Part shown: positions 18,495 to 26,528 of the stretch, one piece after another
How positions within the stretch are numbered: the first letter of the stretch is position 1
Layout of the letters: each line of letters opens with the position of its first letter
From: Clostridium thermosuccinogenes
GTDB lineage: Bacteria > Bacillota > Clostridia > Acetivibrionales > DSM-5807
NCBI RefSeq assembly: GCF_002896855.1
Contig: NZ_CP021850.1
Span: 3,993,665 to 4,057,664 of the forward strand
Length of the DNA stretch: 64,000 nucleotides
Direction: 5' to 3'
Translations under genes and position numbers: made by a program
Notes under the pieces: generated by a model
The model's database searches: none
What the model saw: the letters and a program-made list of their open reading frames with translations, nothing else
Told to the model about the DNA's origin: nothing

Positions 18495-19325
18495 TTATAA
18501 TTGGTTAATTTTGTTTCTCATTGATTCTCTACTTGGGTTTAAATAAAGAAGAGTAGTATGAACATTACTATGACCTGCTAAATAAGCAACTTCATGTACT
18601 GACATCCCACTTTCTAAAGCAATTGTGCAGAAAAAATGCCGCAATGTATGAGGAGTGATCTTGTCGCTATACTTATTGAAAATCTTATTAATTGTTGACC
18701 TATGAATTACCTTACCATTACTATTTGCAAATAAATACGGACTTTCACTTTCTCTCACTCTTAAGAACTCACTTATACTATTAATAATCTTATCATTTAA
18801 ATAAACAACTCTATCTTTATCTCCCTTACCCCTAACCTTTAACTCTCCAACTGTTAAATTGAAGTCTGTTAACTGAATATTAAGTGCTTCACTAATTCTT
18901 AAACCTGCATATGCTAATAATGTGGCCAAACAATAAATATCTCGATGCCCATTCTCTAATAGTTGTTGTCTAAAAGCATCTACTTCCTGTTTAGTTATAT
19001 CCGAAGGGTTTGCATATGTCTGCTGTACATTAATATTATCTTTCTTTGAAACTACTTGGTCTTGCTGTATTCCTTTCTCAATCAAAAATTCATTATACTT
19101 TATCAATGCACTAATCTTGCAATTTATTGTTCTACCAGTATCTTTCTTAATATTACGAAGATAACTGATATAATCTAAGATGTTTTCCCGGTATAGCACC
19201 GAACATTCTCTGCCAAAGGACTCCAAATACCATTGATAGTAACCTTTAATATGCAGGTAGTAACTATTGATAGTATTCTCGCTTTTTCCTCGTAATGTTA
19301 AATAATCTTTGAATGCCTCTAACAA
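18495..19325 (-). CDS. Tyrosine recombinase, probable cointegrate or multimer resolvase
   Basis: A 276-residue phage-integrase-family recombinase with N-terminal SAM-like core-binding domain (about 1-80) and full catalytic set: Arg143 (GLRISEAL), Lys167 (RGKGDKDR), His226 and Arg229 (TPHTLRHFF), His252 (AGHSNVHTT), Tyr261 (LLYLNP). I placed the start at TTG 19325, since GGAGGTG stands 5 bases before it; the ATG 11 codons upstream has no such site and would overlap the recombination-site repeats. The cluster of ATTATGTTG repeats directly upstream resembles the resolution site of TnpI-type recombinases. It is therefore more likely a resolvase than an integrase. Confidence 0.85.
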   Translation of the reverse strand: MLEAFKDYLTLRGKSENTINSYYLHIKGYYQWYLESFGRECSVLYRENILDYISYLRNIKKDTGRTINCKISALIKYNEFLIEKGIQQDQVVSKKDNINVQQTYANPSDITKQEVDAFRQQLLENGHRDIYCLATLLAYAGLRISEALNIQLTDFNLTVGELKVRGKGDKDRVVYLNDKIINSISEFLRVRESESPYLFANSNGKVIHRSTINKIFNKYSDKITPHTLRHFFCTIALESGMSVHEVAYLAGHSNVHTTLLYLNPSRESMRNKINQL

Positions 19326-19337
19326 AATTTCACCTCC

Positions 19338-19458
19338 ATAAATTATGTTGCCAATCATATTTCTAAATTCCCGTAAATTATGTTGAATTTATATATTGAT
19401 GTTACCGCCTTTAGAAACAAAAGTCAGGACCTTCGGCAGCATAATTTATATTATGTTG
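19338..19458. promoter_or_regulatory. TnpI-like internal resolution site
   Basis: Four copies of about AATTATGTTG lie just upstream of the recombinase gene. Two are direct repeats (19338-19350 and 19373-19385, 35 bp apart). The other two form an inverted pair at 19437-19458: CAGCATAA, a 6-bp spacer TTTATA, then TTATGTTG, one mismatch between arms. A core of inverted arms plus two accessory direct repeats is the layout of the Tn4430 TnpI resolution site. Assignment is by pattern only. Confidence 0.6.
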
Positions 19459-19593
19459 AAAAAATTTTTAGCCCAATCTCCTTGTAAACTAAGTATTACA
19501 AATATTAATTAGTGTAATCTACAAAAGCAGTTGCAATTTAAAAAGGAGTCTAGGCTTATAGCCCGACTCCCTACATAACCCTTTATAACCTTT

Positions 19594-19950
19594 TCATTGC
19601 TCTGAAGTAGTTTCTGCCTCATCAATTTCTTCTAAATCACATAATTTCTCATACAGAGTTTTTAGTTCAGCAAATTTTTGCTCTTCTAATAGTTCCACAT
19701 TACCTGACTCTAAAACTTCCTGTAGTGCCTCTTCTTTACTTACTATATAGGCATAGTCTTTTGAGCCTTGAATTTGAGAACCTATAATAATAACAAACCT
19801 GCCGTCTTTTAACTTGGTAATGCCTTTATGCATTCCTAAACCTCCATTACCCCAGTTACGTCCATTCCAGTAATCTAATTTTTCATTATATTTTACTCTG
19901 GCAACAATCTTATTGCAAAATTCACTTTCATAAACATTAACCCTTCTCAT
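19594..19950 (-). CDS. Hypothetical protein behind an attenuator-like leader
   Basis: A 118-residue protein I do not recognise. The first half is rich in aromatic and Gly residues (YWNGRNWGNGGLGMHKGI, then DGRFVIIIGSQIQG); the second half is acidic and helical (SKEEALQEVLESG to the end). It follows an AGGAGAG ribosome binding site and a leader hairpin closely related to the one before the gene at 48715. No signal peptide or membrane segment. The length, Shine-Dalgarno sequence and conserved leader argue it is real. Confidence 0.6.
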   Translation of the reverse strand: MRRVNVYESEFCNKIVARVKYNEKLDYWNGRNWGNGGLGMHKGITKLKDGRFVIIIGSQIQGSKDYAYIVSKEEALQEVLESGNVELLEEQKFAELKTLYEKLCDLEEIDEAETTSEQ

Positions 19951-19976
19951 TAAAACATCTCTCCTTTCTAAATAAA

Positions 19977-20031
19977 CAAAAAACTAACACGGCAAAACCC
20001 TCTTTTCCGGGCAAATTTGCTATGTTAGTTT
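19977..20031 (-). promoter_or_regulatory. Attenuator-like leader hairpin, copy A
   Basis: On the minus strand AACTAACA...TGTTAGTT forms a long-range stem whose 3' side is followed by a T-run (GTTAGTTTTTTG), that is a terminator placed between promoter and gene. The flanking words CTTTGATTT, TTTGCTxTGTTAGT and CTCTCCTTTCT also occur in the leader at 49183-49244, so the two share an origin. Confidence 0.5.
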
Positions 20032-20376
20032 ACTTTGATTTAAGATTATTTTATTATCACTTATAATGATATTTCAAACTACTCATTCTGTCAAATTTTT
20101 TGGCAGCAATATTTTGAACAATTTCCTAAATCCCCTAATCTCATCTACTTATCAGATAATCTATTAGTTCCTTGTAATCCTCATCATATTCACTTTTTTC
20201 ATGGTCATGGCCATATTCTTTTCTAATCTCCAATAAAGCATTTTTAATTTCACCTTCTTCATATGATTCCTTGACTTCAACAGATTTATGTGTTTTGTCA
20301 ACTAGAAATGCATCAAAATGACAAGAAAAATGCAGCACCCAAGCAATCCAATTTTGTTAATATAAGGTATGAATTT

Positions 20377-21102
20377 TTATCGTACTTTCATCAAGGAGTT
20401 CTCTAAACGATTACTTGAACCTTCAAATACAATTAAGTGGCTGTGATGAATAATTCTATCAATGATTGCGCTTGTTAGCTTTTCATCGTAGAAAATACTG
20501 TTCCATTTACTGAATTCTAAATTAGTAGTAATAATTAGACTTTTGCGTTCGTAACAGTCTGATATAACCTGAAATAAAAGTTGCGCTCCCTCTTTTTCAA
20601 ATGGAATGAAACCCCATTCATCGCAAATAATCAAATCTGCCTTATTCAATTGCTTCATAAAACGTTTAAGGCTTCCTTCAGCTTTGGCATCCAATAGTTG
20701 ATTAACAAGTGAAGATGTGCGGAAAAACCTTACCCTTTTCCCACGGTTACAGGCTTCCACACCCATTGCCGTAGCCAGGTGAGTTTTCCCAAGCCCAACA
20801 GATCCATAGAGAATCAGGTTTTCCTTTTTGTCAACGAAAGAAGCTGTTTTAATAGCTTCTACATCGATAGTATTGGGTATACTCATCTTTTCAAACCGAA
20901 AGTCTCCAAAGGTTTTCAAGACATCAAATTGCGCTTGCTTCAGCAGGGCATTTTTACGATTGAGTTCTCTGGCCTCTATTTCCATAGCCAAAAGCTTAGC
21001 AAGAAATTCCTCATGGGTCTCGGCCTCAATCTGCGAATAATTCTTGGCAATTCTTGAGCCAAGTTTTAGAGTGTTACAGTAGGCAGCAATTAGTTCATGC
21101 AT
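20377..21102 (-). CDS. istB: IS21-type helper ATPase IstB
   Basis: A 241-residue IstB/DnaC-like AAA+ ATPase that assembles on DNA and activates the IstA transposase. Walker A is LYGSVGLGKTHLAT (about 95-108), Walker B is LIICDEWGFIPF (about 160-171). The ATG overlaps the istA stop codon (ATGCATGA), the usual coupled arrangement. Intact. Confidence 0.92.
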   Translation of the reverse strand: MHELIAAYCNTLKLGSRIAKNYSQIEAETHEEFLAKLLAMEIEARELNRKNALLKQAQFDVLKTFGDFRFEKMSIPNTIDVEAIKTASFVDKKENLILYGSVGLGKTHLATAMGVEACNRGKRVRFFRTSSLVNQLLDAKAEGSLKRFMKQLNKADLIICDEWGFIPFEKEGAQLLFQVISDCYERKSLIITTNLEFSKWNSIFYDEKLTSAIIDRIIHHSHLIVFEGSSNRLENSLMKVR

Positions 21103-22591
21103 GAGGAAGCCCCCTCTCAAGCAGGTCGTCGTAGATTGAGTTATTCACCTCATATGACAGACAAGGGATTTCATCTTTCACAACAATATCAGGTATGGGA
21201 GCATTTGCGAAGACCATACTGTAATAACGGGCCCATATACTATCCAAGTCTTGTATACCTTTTTGAACACAGTAGTTAAAAGCATCCACTGCTGTTTCAA
21301 GCTCACTGTTAGCAACCATCTTCTTCAGCATTCTTAGGGTAGCTTTCTTTTGCTCGTAATCACAGCCAGAAAGGTACTCCTGCAATGTTTGGGGCAACTG
21401 CTGAAAAAAGCCGGTATATTTTATGGCATTTGGTCTGTTACTCATCAGTACCAGATAGGGTTCCCATTTCATAGATTCTTTTTGTTTTCCATATAATCGG
21501 TTATGCCATTGAACAACCTGATACTGATCATCAAGAATCCAGACATTGAAAGCATTGGCTTTCACAAAAAGCTCCCTTTGAGCATGCTCAGGACTGGCAG
21601 AGTATTTTCTGTTTTCAAAGTTCACTTTCCCGTATTTATCGGACTTCACTTTCTCAAGACGGTAGATCTCATACTCAGCTTTTGGCAAAGGTTTCATTGC
21701 TTTCTTATCCTGTTCAAACAGAGTTTTAATGAGGATATCTTTTAAGTAGTGCTTACGATGCATATCTTCATCACATTCGATCAGCAGGTTCTTATTAAAT
21801 TCTTGAAGGTCTTTGAATTCCGGCACCGGAACCAGCATATTTCTTCTTGAATAGCCTACCTTGTTTTCCACATGCCCTTTTTCATGCCCACTGTCGGGAT
21901 TGCAGAAATTACTCTCAAAACCATAATGCAGTCGAAATCTGTTGAATGCGTCTGTAACTTCCCTCTCACCGTTAGTCAATATCTTCTTTACAACAGCCTT
22001 ATCGTTATCAAACCATATACAGGTGGGAACTCGTCCCATGTGATTGAATATATTTTGCATACCCTGGAGCAGGCATTCAATGTTGGTTCCCTTATAGGCC
22101 TGTATGTAACCGCCATTGCTGTATGGGAAAGACATGGCCACATAGCAGCCTTCATATCGAATCCCGTTTTCCACAAATTCTGCCATTCCAAAGTCTAACT
22201 GCGCCTCCCCGGCAGGATGATAAAGCGGGATATAGCTTTCATTGCTTCCATATAGTTTTCGTTTCTTTTCTGCTACATATCTGGCAACAGTTCGATATGA
22301 TACAGTAAATTCATCTTTGTATAACTTACTAAGCCGATTATATATTCTTTTGGCTGTATGTCTCTGTTTCCTTGGTGCCTTTAAATCGGCTTCCAGCCAT
22401 TCATCAATAGTTTTTGCAAATGAGTCAAGTACACTTTTGCTGTTCTTTTTTCTGGTTAATGGTTTTGACCAATCATCCTTATCCACATATTTCTGGACAG
22501 TTCTGAAGTTAAAACCGGTTATTCTTGAAATTTCTCGTAAGGATAAGCCTTTCTTATCCGATAAATCTTTGATATACTTAATATCAGCCAT
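21095..22591 (-). CDS. istA: IS21-type DDE transposase IstA
   Basis: A 498-residue transposase. An N-terminal helix-turn-helix (LSLREISRITGFNFRTVQKYV) precedes the integrase core with Asp in AQLDFGMAEF, Asp in CIWFDNDKAVV and Glu in GHEKGHVENKVGYSR. The start at MADIKY is preferred because GGAAAGG is correctly spaced; an ATG three codons earlier touches it. Intact. Confidence 0.92.
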   Translation of the reverse strand: MADIKYIKDLSDKKGLSLREISRITGFNFRTVQKYVDKDDWSKPLTRKKNSKSVLDSFAKTIDEWLEADLKAPRKQRHTAKRIYNRLSKLYKDEFTVSYRTVARYVAEKKRKLYGSNESYIPLYHPAGEAQLDFGMAEFVENGIRYEGCYVAMSFPYSNGGYIQAYKGTNIECLLQGMQNIFNHMGRVPTCIWFDNDKAVVKKILTNGEREVTDAFNRFRLHYGFESNFCNPDSGHEKGHVENKVGYSRRNMLVPVPEFKDLQEFNKNLLIECDEDMHRKHYLKDILIKTLFEQDKKAMKPLPKAEYEIYRLEKVKSDKYGKVNFENRKYSASPEHAQRELFVKANAFNVWILDDQYQVVQWHNRLYGKQKESMKWEPYLVLMSNRPNAIKYTGFFQQLPQTLQEYLSGCDYEQKKATLRMLKKMVANSELETAVDAFNYCVQKGIQDLDSIWARYYSMVFANAPIPDIVVKDEIPCLSYEVNNSIYDDLLERGLPHA

Positions 22592-22818
22592 TGTTAGCAT
22601 CCTTTCCGTACCCCCTTAGCATTGACAACTAAAGGGTACTATTTTTAATTGGGTGCTGGCAATGTTTTTTTCTTCTATCAAAATCATGAATAGCTAAATA
22701 TGCCTGCCGTTGACGATAGAAATCAACCGCAGTGAAAGTTGTATTAATATTTACTGTAAAATATTCTCAAATTTGTTTGGCAAGCTGCTGCACTTTTACG
22801 TGGCAACTTGCTGTACTT

Positions 22819-23019
22819 TTATTTTACAATACACACAGATTTAAAAAGCCTGTGTTCATCAAGACTGTTCCTATGTTTATAGGCTAAATAATAATAATAA
22901 TGTTTTGTTGGCATTAGTGATATAAAATGGCCATTAAATCCAAATCCATGAATACATTTATAAGTCTCTAAAAGTACTTTGGATATTTCTAAAGTGTCTA
23001 AATCCTTAATTTCATGCAT
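22819..23019 (-). CDS. Small hypothetical protein (66 aa)
   Basis: A 66-residue frame beginning MHEIKDLDTLEISKVLLETY behind a strong AGGAGGGA ribosome binding site 5-6 bases from the ATG. The C-terminus carries KHYYYYLAYKHRN. No family recognised and no membrane segment. Support is the Shine-Dalgarno site and the amphipathic N-terminus; it could also be a remnant. Confidence 0.45.
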   Translation of the reverse strand: MHEIKDLDTLEISKVLLETYKCIHGFGFNGHFISLMPTKHYYYYLAYKHRNSLDEHRLFKSVCIVK

Positions 23020-23318
23020 AATATTCCCTCCTGTTCCTTAACTTTCTTATAGCGTGTACAGTGTACCATCACTTTCTTATAACTTCTAGACTTGAGATTT
23101 ATTTATTACATATATATATCTATATTTTTTATCCTTTTATTTTACATCTACTGTTTCTGCCCCGGATAAATGTCCCGGAGTTGCTCAAGTTGCGTGACCG
23201 TTTGCACGTATGCTAATATCTTCCTGGAAGAAAAAAAGGAGGATATGATAAGAGCTTTGAATATATATGTTAAGTGTTCCAGCACCTAACCCTCAAAGCC
23301 CTTTAACACATTTGTAAT

Positions 23319-23885
23319 ATGATAATAGCATATCTGGGGCGGAATGTTAAGGAGTATCGCAGAAATTGTTTAAAATTTTTGGAAAGGCTGGAGTTGATAT
23401 GCCCGAAATGCGGCGGGAAAACAACCTTTCATGACAGATATGCACGTCATGTGCATATGGGCGAGGAAATTGAATGGATTAACATATTCCGTGTAATCTG
23501 TAGCAAGTGTGGGAAGACACATGCAATCATACCGGATTTCATCAGGCCGTATAAGCATTACTCGGCTTGTGATAGCGAGCTGGTCCTTCGGGACCAGGAG
23601 GACGGTATACCTCTTGAGGAGATTGAGACTGCCGCCAGCATATCCACATTAAGGCGGTGGGTAGAAGAATTCAGGCAACGGGGGCGGCAAGCTGCAGGAG
23701 CATTAAGAGCTATACTGTACAGGTATTATGGCAAGTTTGTCAATGAGCTGGAGATGATAGAAACAAAGGTATTCCACATGATTGAGCGGCTGCTTGGGTT
23801 ACTGCCGCAGATAGAAAGCAGCCATCTTGCCATAGGTGAAACGAATATGTGGCTAACAAATCATCTGGCAGGAGTATTTGTATAG
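23319..23885 (+). CDS. IS accessory protein, zinc-ribbon plus HTH (DUF6431-like)
   Basis: A 188-residue protein with two CxxC pairs (CPKCGGKT near 28 and CSKCGKTH near 62) that should bind zinc, then VLRDQEDGIPLEEIETAAS-type helix-turn-helix with STLRRWVEEF. Proteins of this type (DUF6431) commonly precede the DDE transposase and ExeA-like ATPase in clostridial IS. Its role in transposition is not established. The first gene of the element, 78 bp before the transposase. Confidence 0.75.
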   Translation: MIIAYLGRNVKEYRRNCLKFLERLELICPKCGGKTTFHDRYARHVHMGEEIEWINIFRVICSKCGKTHAIIPDFIRPYKHYSACDSELVLRDQEDGIPLEEIETAASISTLRRWVEEFRQRGRQAAGALRAILYRYYGKFVNELEMIETKVFHMIERLLGLLPQIESSHLAIGETNMWLTNHLAGVFV

Positions 23886-23963
23886 AAAATTCCCACATAG
23901 TTTGCGTAGCTGTCCGGAGTTCCCTTCTGATAGGCTTTAGGAAAAAGCACAGGAGGGATCGAA

Positions 23964-25298
23964 ATGATAAACAATGAAGTATTGGAAAAAGCATTAAAGA
24001 AACATGAGATCATATCGCCGCTATTGCAGCCGGATCTGGATGAGGCGGAAAAGCGGAGAATACGGCAGGAGATACTTGAGAGGGAAGGAATTTCGGAAAG
24101 GACACTTCGGAGGTATCTTGCAGCGTACCGGGAGAATGGTTACGAAGGGCTATTACCAAAGATACGAAAAGATACAGGGCAACAAAGAGCGATATCTCAG
24201 GAAATATTAGATCGGGCAATCGAAATAAAACAGGAACTGCCGGAGAGAAGTGTCAGGAGGATCATAAAGATCCTTGAAGGCGAAGGGATTGTCAAAAAAG
24301 GAAGTGTCTCCAGAAGCACCTTGTCCAGGCATCTTTTGAAGATGGGCTTTGGTGCAAAAGACTTCAGAAATGTTCGTATAGAAGGAACGACAGCCCGCCG
24401 GTTCGTCAAAAACGGAAGGAACACATTGTGGCAGGCAGATATCAAATACGGTCCGTACATACCGACTGCCGACGGCGGTAAGAAACGGACATACATGGTG
24501 GCATTTATTGACGATGCGACGAGGCTGGTGTGTCATGCAGAATTTTACGACAATCAGAGGCTTCCGATATTGGAAGACAGTTTTCGCAAGGCAATATTGA
24601 AATACGGCAAGCCGGAGGCAGTATACGTTGACAATGGCAAGGTATTTATCTCGAAATGGTTCAGAGTAGCATGTGCAAAGCTGGGAATCCGTCACATGAA
24701 CACAAAGGCGTATTCTCCGGAGAGCAAAGGCAAGATTGAGAGGTTCAATGCCACAGTTGAAGAGTTTTTCCAGGAGATATCGCTGGAGAAAGCAAAAAGC
24801 CTGGAGGAACTTAACCGCAAATTTCGGGTATGGCTGGATGAAGGGTACAACGGGAAGCCTCATAGCAGTTTAAAAGGGGTTTCTCCATCGCAGGCGTATG
24901 CAAGTGATCCAAAGAAGGTGCGGTTTGCAACTCCTGAAGAATGCCGGGACGCATTTTTATGGGAAGATACAAGGAAAGTTGACAACACAGGCTGTTTCAA
25001 GCTGCAAGGGATAGAATATGAAGCCGGAATCGAATACATAGGCAAAAAAGTGGATGTGCGGTATGATCCTTTTGATATGAGCCTTCTGGAGATATGGTAC
25101 AATGGTGAGCGCCGAAAGACAGCAACCCCGCTGAAGGTTGGGGAATACTGCTCAAAGGTTGAAAAAACACCAGCAACGAAATCGGCGACTCATTCACGGC
25201 TATTAAAAATATATGAGAGCGAGAATGAAAAGAGGCAAAAACGGCAGACCGGAGCATTAACCTTCAGGAGCATGAAGGGCGGTGACAGAAATGTTTGA
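23964..25298 (+). CDS. DDE transposase of the 3,045-bp IS
   Basis: A 444-residue transposase with N-terminal helix-turn-helix segments (ERTLRRYLAAYRENG, RSTLSRHLLKMGFG) and an rve-type core: Asp159 (LWQADIKYG), Asp223 (AVYVDNGK), Glu259 (ESKGKIERFNA). The C-terminal Mu-type beta domain is followed by a basic tail. A GGAGGGATCGAA site precedes the ATG. Its end overlaps the ATPase start by 17 bp. Confidence 0.93.
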   Translation: MINNEVLEKALKKHEIISPLLQPDLDEAEKRRIRQEILEREGISERTLRRYLAAYRENGYEGLLPKIRKDTGQQRAISQEILDRAIEIKQELPERSVRRIIKILEGEGIVKKGSVSRSTLSRHLLKMGFGAKDFRNVRIEGTTARRFVKNGRNTLWQADIKYGPYIPTADGGKKRTYMVAFIDDATRLVCHAEFYDNQRLPILEDSFRKAILKYGKPEAVYVDNGKVFISKWFRVACAKLGIRHMNTKAYSPESKGKIERFNATVEEFFQEISLEKAKSLEELNRKFRVWLDEGYNGKPHSSLKGVSPSQAYASDPKKVRFATPEECRDAFLWEDTRKVDNTGCFKLQGIEYEAGIEYIGKKVDVRYDPFDMSLLEIWYNGERRKTATPLKVGEYCSKVEKTPATKSATHSRLLKIYESENEKRQKRQTGALTFRSMKGGDRNV

Positions 25299-26094
25299 GC
25301 AGTACTACAACTTTCTGCACACGCCGTTCACCCGGGATATACCGGAGAAGCATTTGTATAGCAATCCGGAGCTGGAAGAGGTCTGCAGCAGGCTTGAGTA
25401 TGCGGCCCGGAACCGGTTGTTTGCAGTGATAACGGGAGATGTTGGTACAGGAAAGACCACAGCCATAAGGAAGTTTGTTGGGGCGCTGGACAGCAACCGG
25501 TACAAGGTAATGTACATAAGCGATTCGGCGTTGACACCGAGGAATTTTTACTGGGAAGTATTGAACCAGCTGGGATGTGAAGCGAAATTCTACAGGAGCG
25601 ATGCAAAACGACAACTAACGAGAGAGATCAGCAACCTGATTGAAATACAGAGACGTATTCCTATAATCATCACAGATGAGGCACACCTACTTTCAAGGGA
25701 GATGCTGGAGGAAATCCGGTTTTTACTAAACTTCAGGATGGATTCGTATAACCCAATGAGTTTAATCCTGGTAGGCCAGAGTGAGTTGAAGGACATCCTG
25801 AAGAAGCAGATATATGAGGCAATATGCCAGCGAATAGATATCCGATATCATATGATGCCATATGATCGGCAAAGAACCGGTGAATACATAAGAAAGCACC
25901 TGGAGTATGCAGGAGAAAGCCGGGAGATATTTACGGATATGGCGGTAGACGAGATATATGAATATTCTCATGGAGTACCGCGAAAAATCAACCGGGCGTG
26001 TACAGCTTGCCTTTTACATGGGGCACAGGTACAGAAAAAAATCATAGACGATCATGTGGTAAGGCTTATTGTTGAGGAAGAATTGAACTGGTAG
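25282..26094 (+). CDS. TniB/ExeA-like AAA ATPase of the 3,045-bp IS
   Basis: A 270-residue AAA+ ATPase. It opens MFEQYYNFLHTPFTRDIP, the ExeA/TniB hallmark; Walker A is GDVGTGKTTA (52-61) and Walker B is IIITDEAHLL (about 128-137). Such proteins choose target DNA and stimulate the DDE transposase, as MuB and TnsC do. It overlaps the transposase gene. Confidence 0.9.
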   Translation: MTEMFEQYYNFLHTPFTRDIPEKHLYSNPELEEVCSRLEYAARNRLFAVITGDVGTGKTTAIRKFVGALDSNRYKVMYISDSALTPRNFYWEVLNQLGCEAKFYRSDAKRQLTREISNLIEIQRRIPIIITDEAHLLSREMLEEIRFLLNFRMDSYNPMSLILVGQSELKDILKKQIYEAICQRIDIRYHMMPYDRQRTGEYIRKHLEYAGESREIFTDMAVDEIYEYSHGVPRKINRACTACLLHGAQVQKKIIDDHVVRLIVEEELNW

Positions 26095-26101
26095 TTAATA
26101 T

Positions 26102-26131
26102 GCCCTGTCCGTATACATCTGCGGACAGGGC
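26102..26131 (+). terminator. Hairpin at the end of the IS operon, copy 1
   Basis: A perfect 10-bp stem (GCCCTGTCCG / CGGACAGGGC) lies 8 bp past the ATPase stop codon. It has no T-run on the plus strand, so it may act as a weak or factor-dependent terminator, or protect against read-in. Confidence 0.45.
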
Positions 26132-26200
26132 TAATGAGCAAAACTAGCGGTCAAAAAGAATGAGCAGATTGCGGTCAAAGAGGCCGAACAGCGACAATCT

Positions 26201-26242
26201 ACAATAAAAATAAAAAGCCAAGGGCTAAATCTGCCTTTGACT
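26201..26242 (-). terminator. Terminator of the BREX operon
   Basis: On the minus strand AGTCAAAGGC pairs with GCCCTTGGCT (wobbles allowed), followed by TTTTTATTTTT, about 48 bp past the stop of the last operon gene. IS copy 1 inserted directly against it, its ATCTAC duplication lying in the T-run side. Confidence 0.7.
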
Positions 26243-26289
26243 TTGATTTTTCATTATACTGCAATTAATTAATAATTACTGAACAATAT

Positions 26290-26493
26290 TTATTCTATTA
26301 CCATGGTAATCTCAATTTCTCTGCTACAATTTTTGCACTTTCCTTTATTTGAGGAAATAATTTCTATCTTTTGTGTCGATTTGCATACAGGACATTCATA
26401 TTCAATTACTTTACCTATATTCTGCTCAAGTACAATTTTGGGATTTTTCTTTAAATAATTTTCTAAATCTTTTAAATTTTTAAATGTAGGCAT
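26290..26493 (-). CDS. Small zinc-ribbon protein at the end of the BREX operon
   Basis: A 67-residue protein with a Lys-rich helix (KDLENYLKKNPK) and a zinc ribbon with CPVC near 34-37 and CKNC near 53-56. A GGGGGAT site precedes the ATG. It is the last gene before the operon terminator, 35 bp after brxHI. I know of no named BREX component of this kind; it may be an accessory nucleic-acid binder or a passenger. Confidence 0.65.
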   Translation of the reverse strand: MPTFKNLKDLENYLKKNPKIVLEQNIGKVIEYECPVCKSTQKIEIISSNKGKCKNCSREIEITMVIE

Positions 26494-26528
26494 GATAAAT
26501 CCCCCTTTATTCTTAGTGGTTTTATAAT

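Larger units (their letters stand above)
20333..22660 (-). mobile_element. IS21-family insertion sequence
   Basis: A 2.33-kb element with istA and istB. Its ends are near-inverted (CAGCACCCAA at the left, GCCAGCACCCAA read inward from the right) and it is flanked by the 4-bp duplication AATG (20329-20332 and 22661-22664), within the 4-8 bp range of IS21. Both genes are intact, so it may be active. It interrupts a small cargo gene in frame. Confidence 0.75.
20141..22766 (-). pseudogene. Small gene broken by an IS21-type insertion
   Basis: Open frames on the two sides of the insertion join in frame when the IS and one AATG duplication are removed. The upstream part (22766 down to 22661) reads ...AVDFYRQRQAYLAIHDFDRRKK; the downstream part reads HFSCHFDAFLVDKTHK and runs acidic to a stop at 20141. 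The joined protein would be about 100 residues, family unknown. The 5' side has no ATG, GTG or TTG before an in-frame stop at 22767, so either the true start is lost or another lesion exists. Confidence 0.5.
23152..26196 (+). mobile_element. 3,045-bp three-gene IS, copy 1
   Basis: Runs from TGTTTCTGCC to GAACAGCGACA, flanked by the 6-bp duplication ATCTAC (23146-23151 and 26197-26202). It encodes a zinc/HTH protein, a DDE transposase and a TniB/ExeA-like AAA ATPase. GCGGTCAAA repeats near the right end may be transposase sites. An identical copy, inverted, lies at 55279-58323. The two-protein transposase-plus-ATPase design is Mu/Tn7-like in miniature. Confidence 0.88.

Noticed and set aside
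24207-24863. 218-codon antisense frame inside the IS transposase (and its twin in copy 2)
   Set aside because: It runs opposite to a clear DDE transposase and shows no domain; duplication only reflects the duplicated IS.
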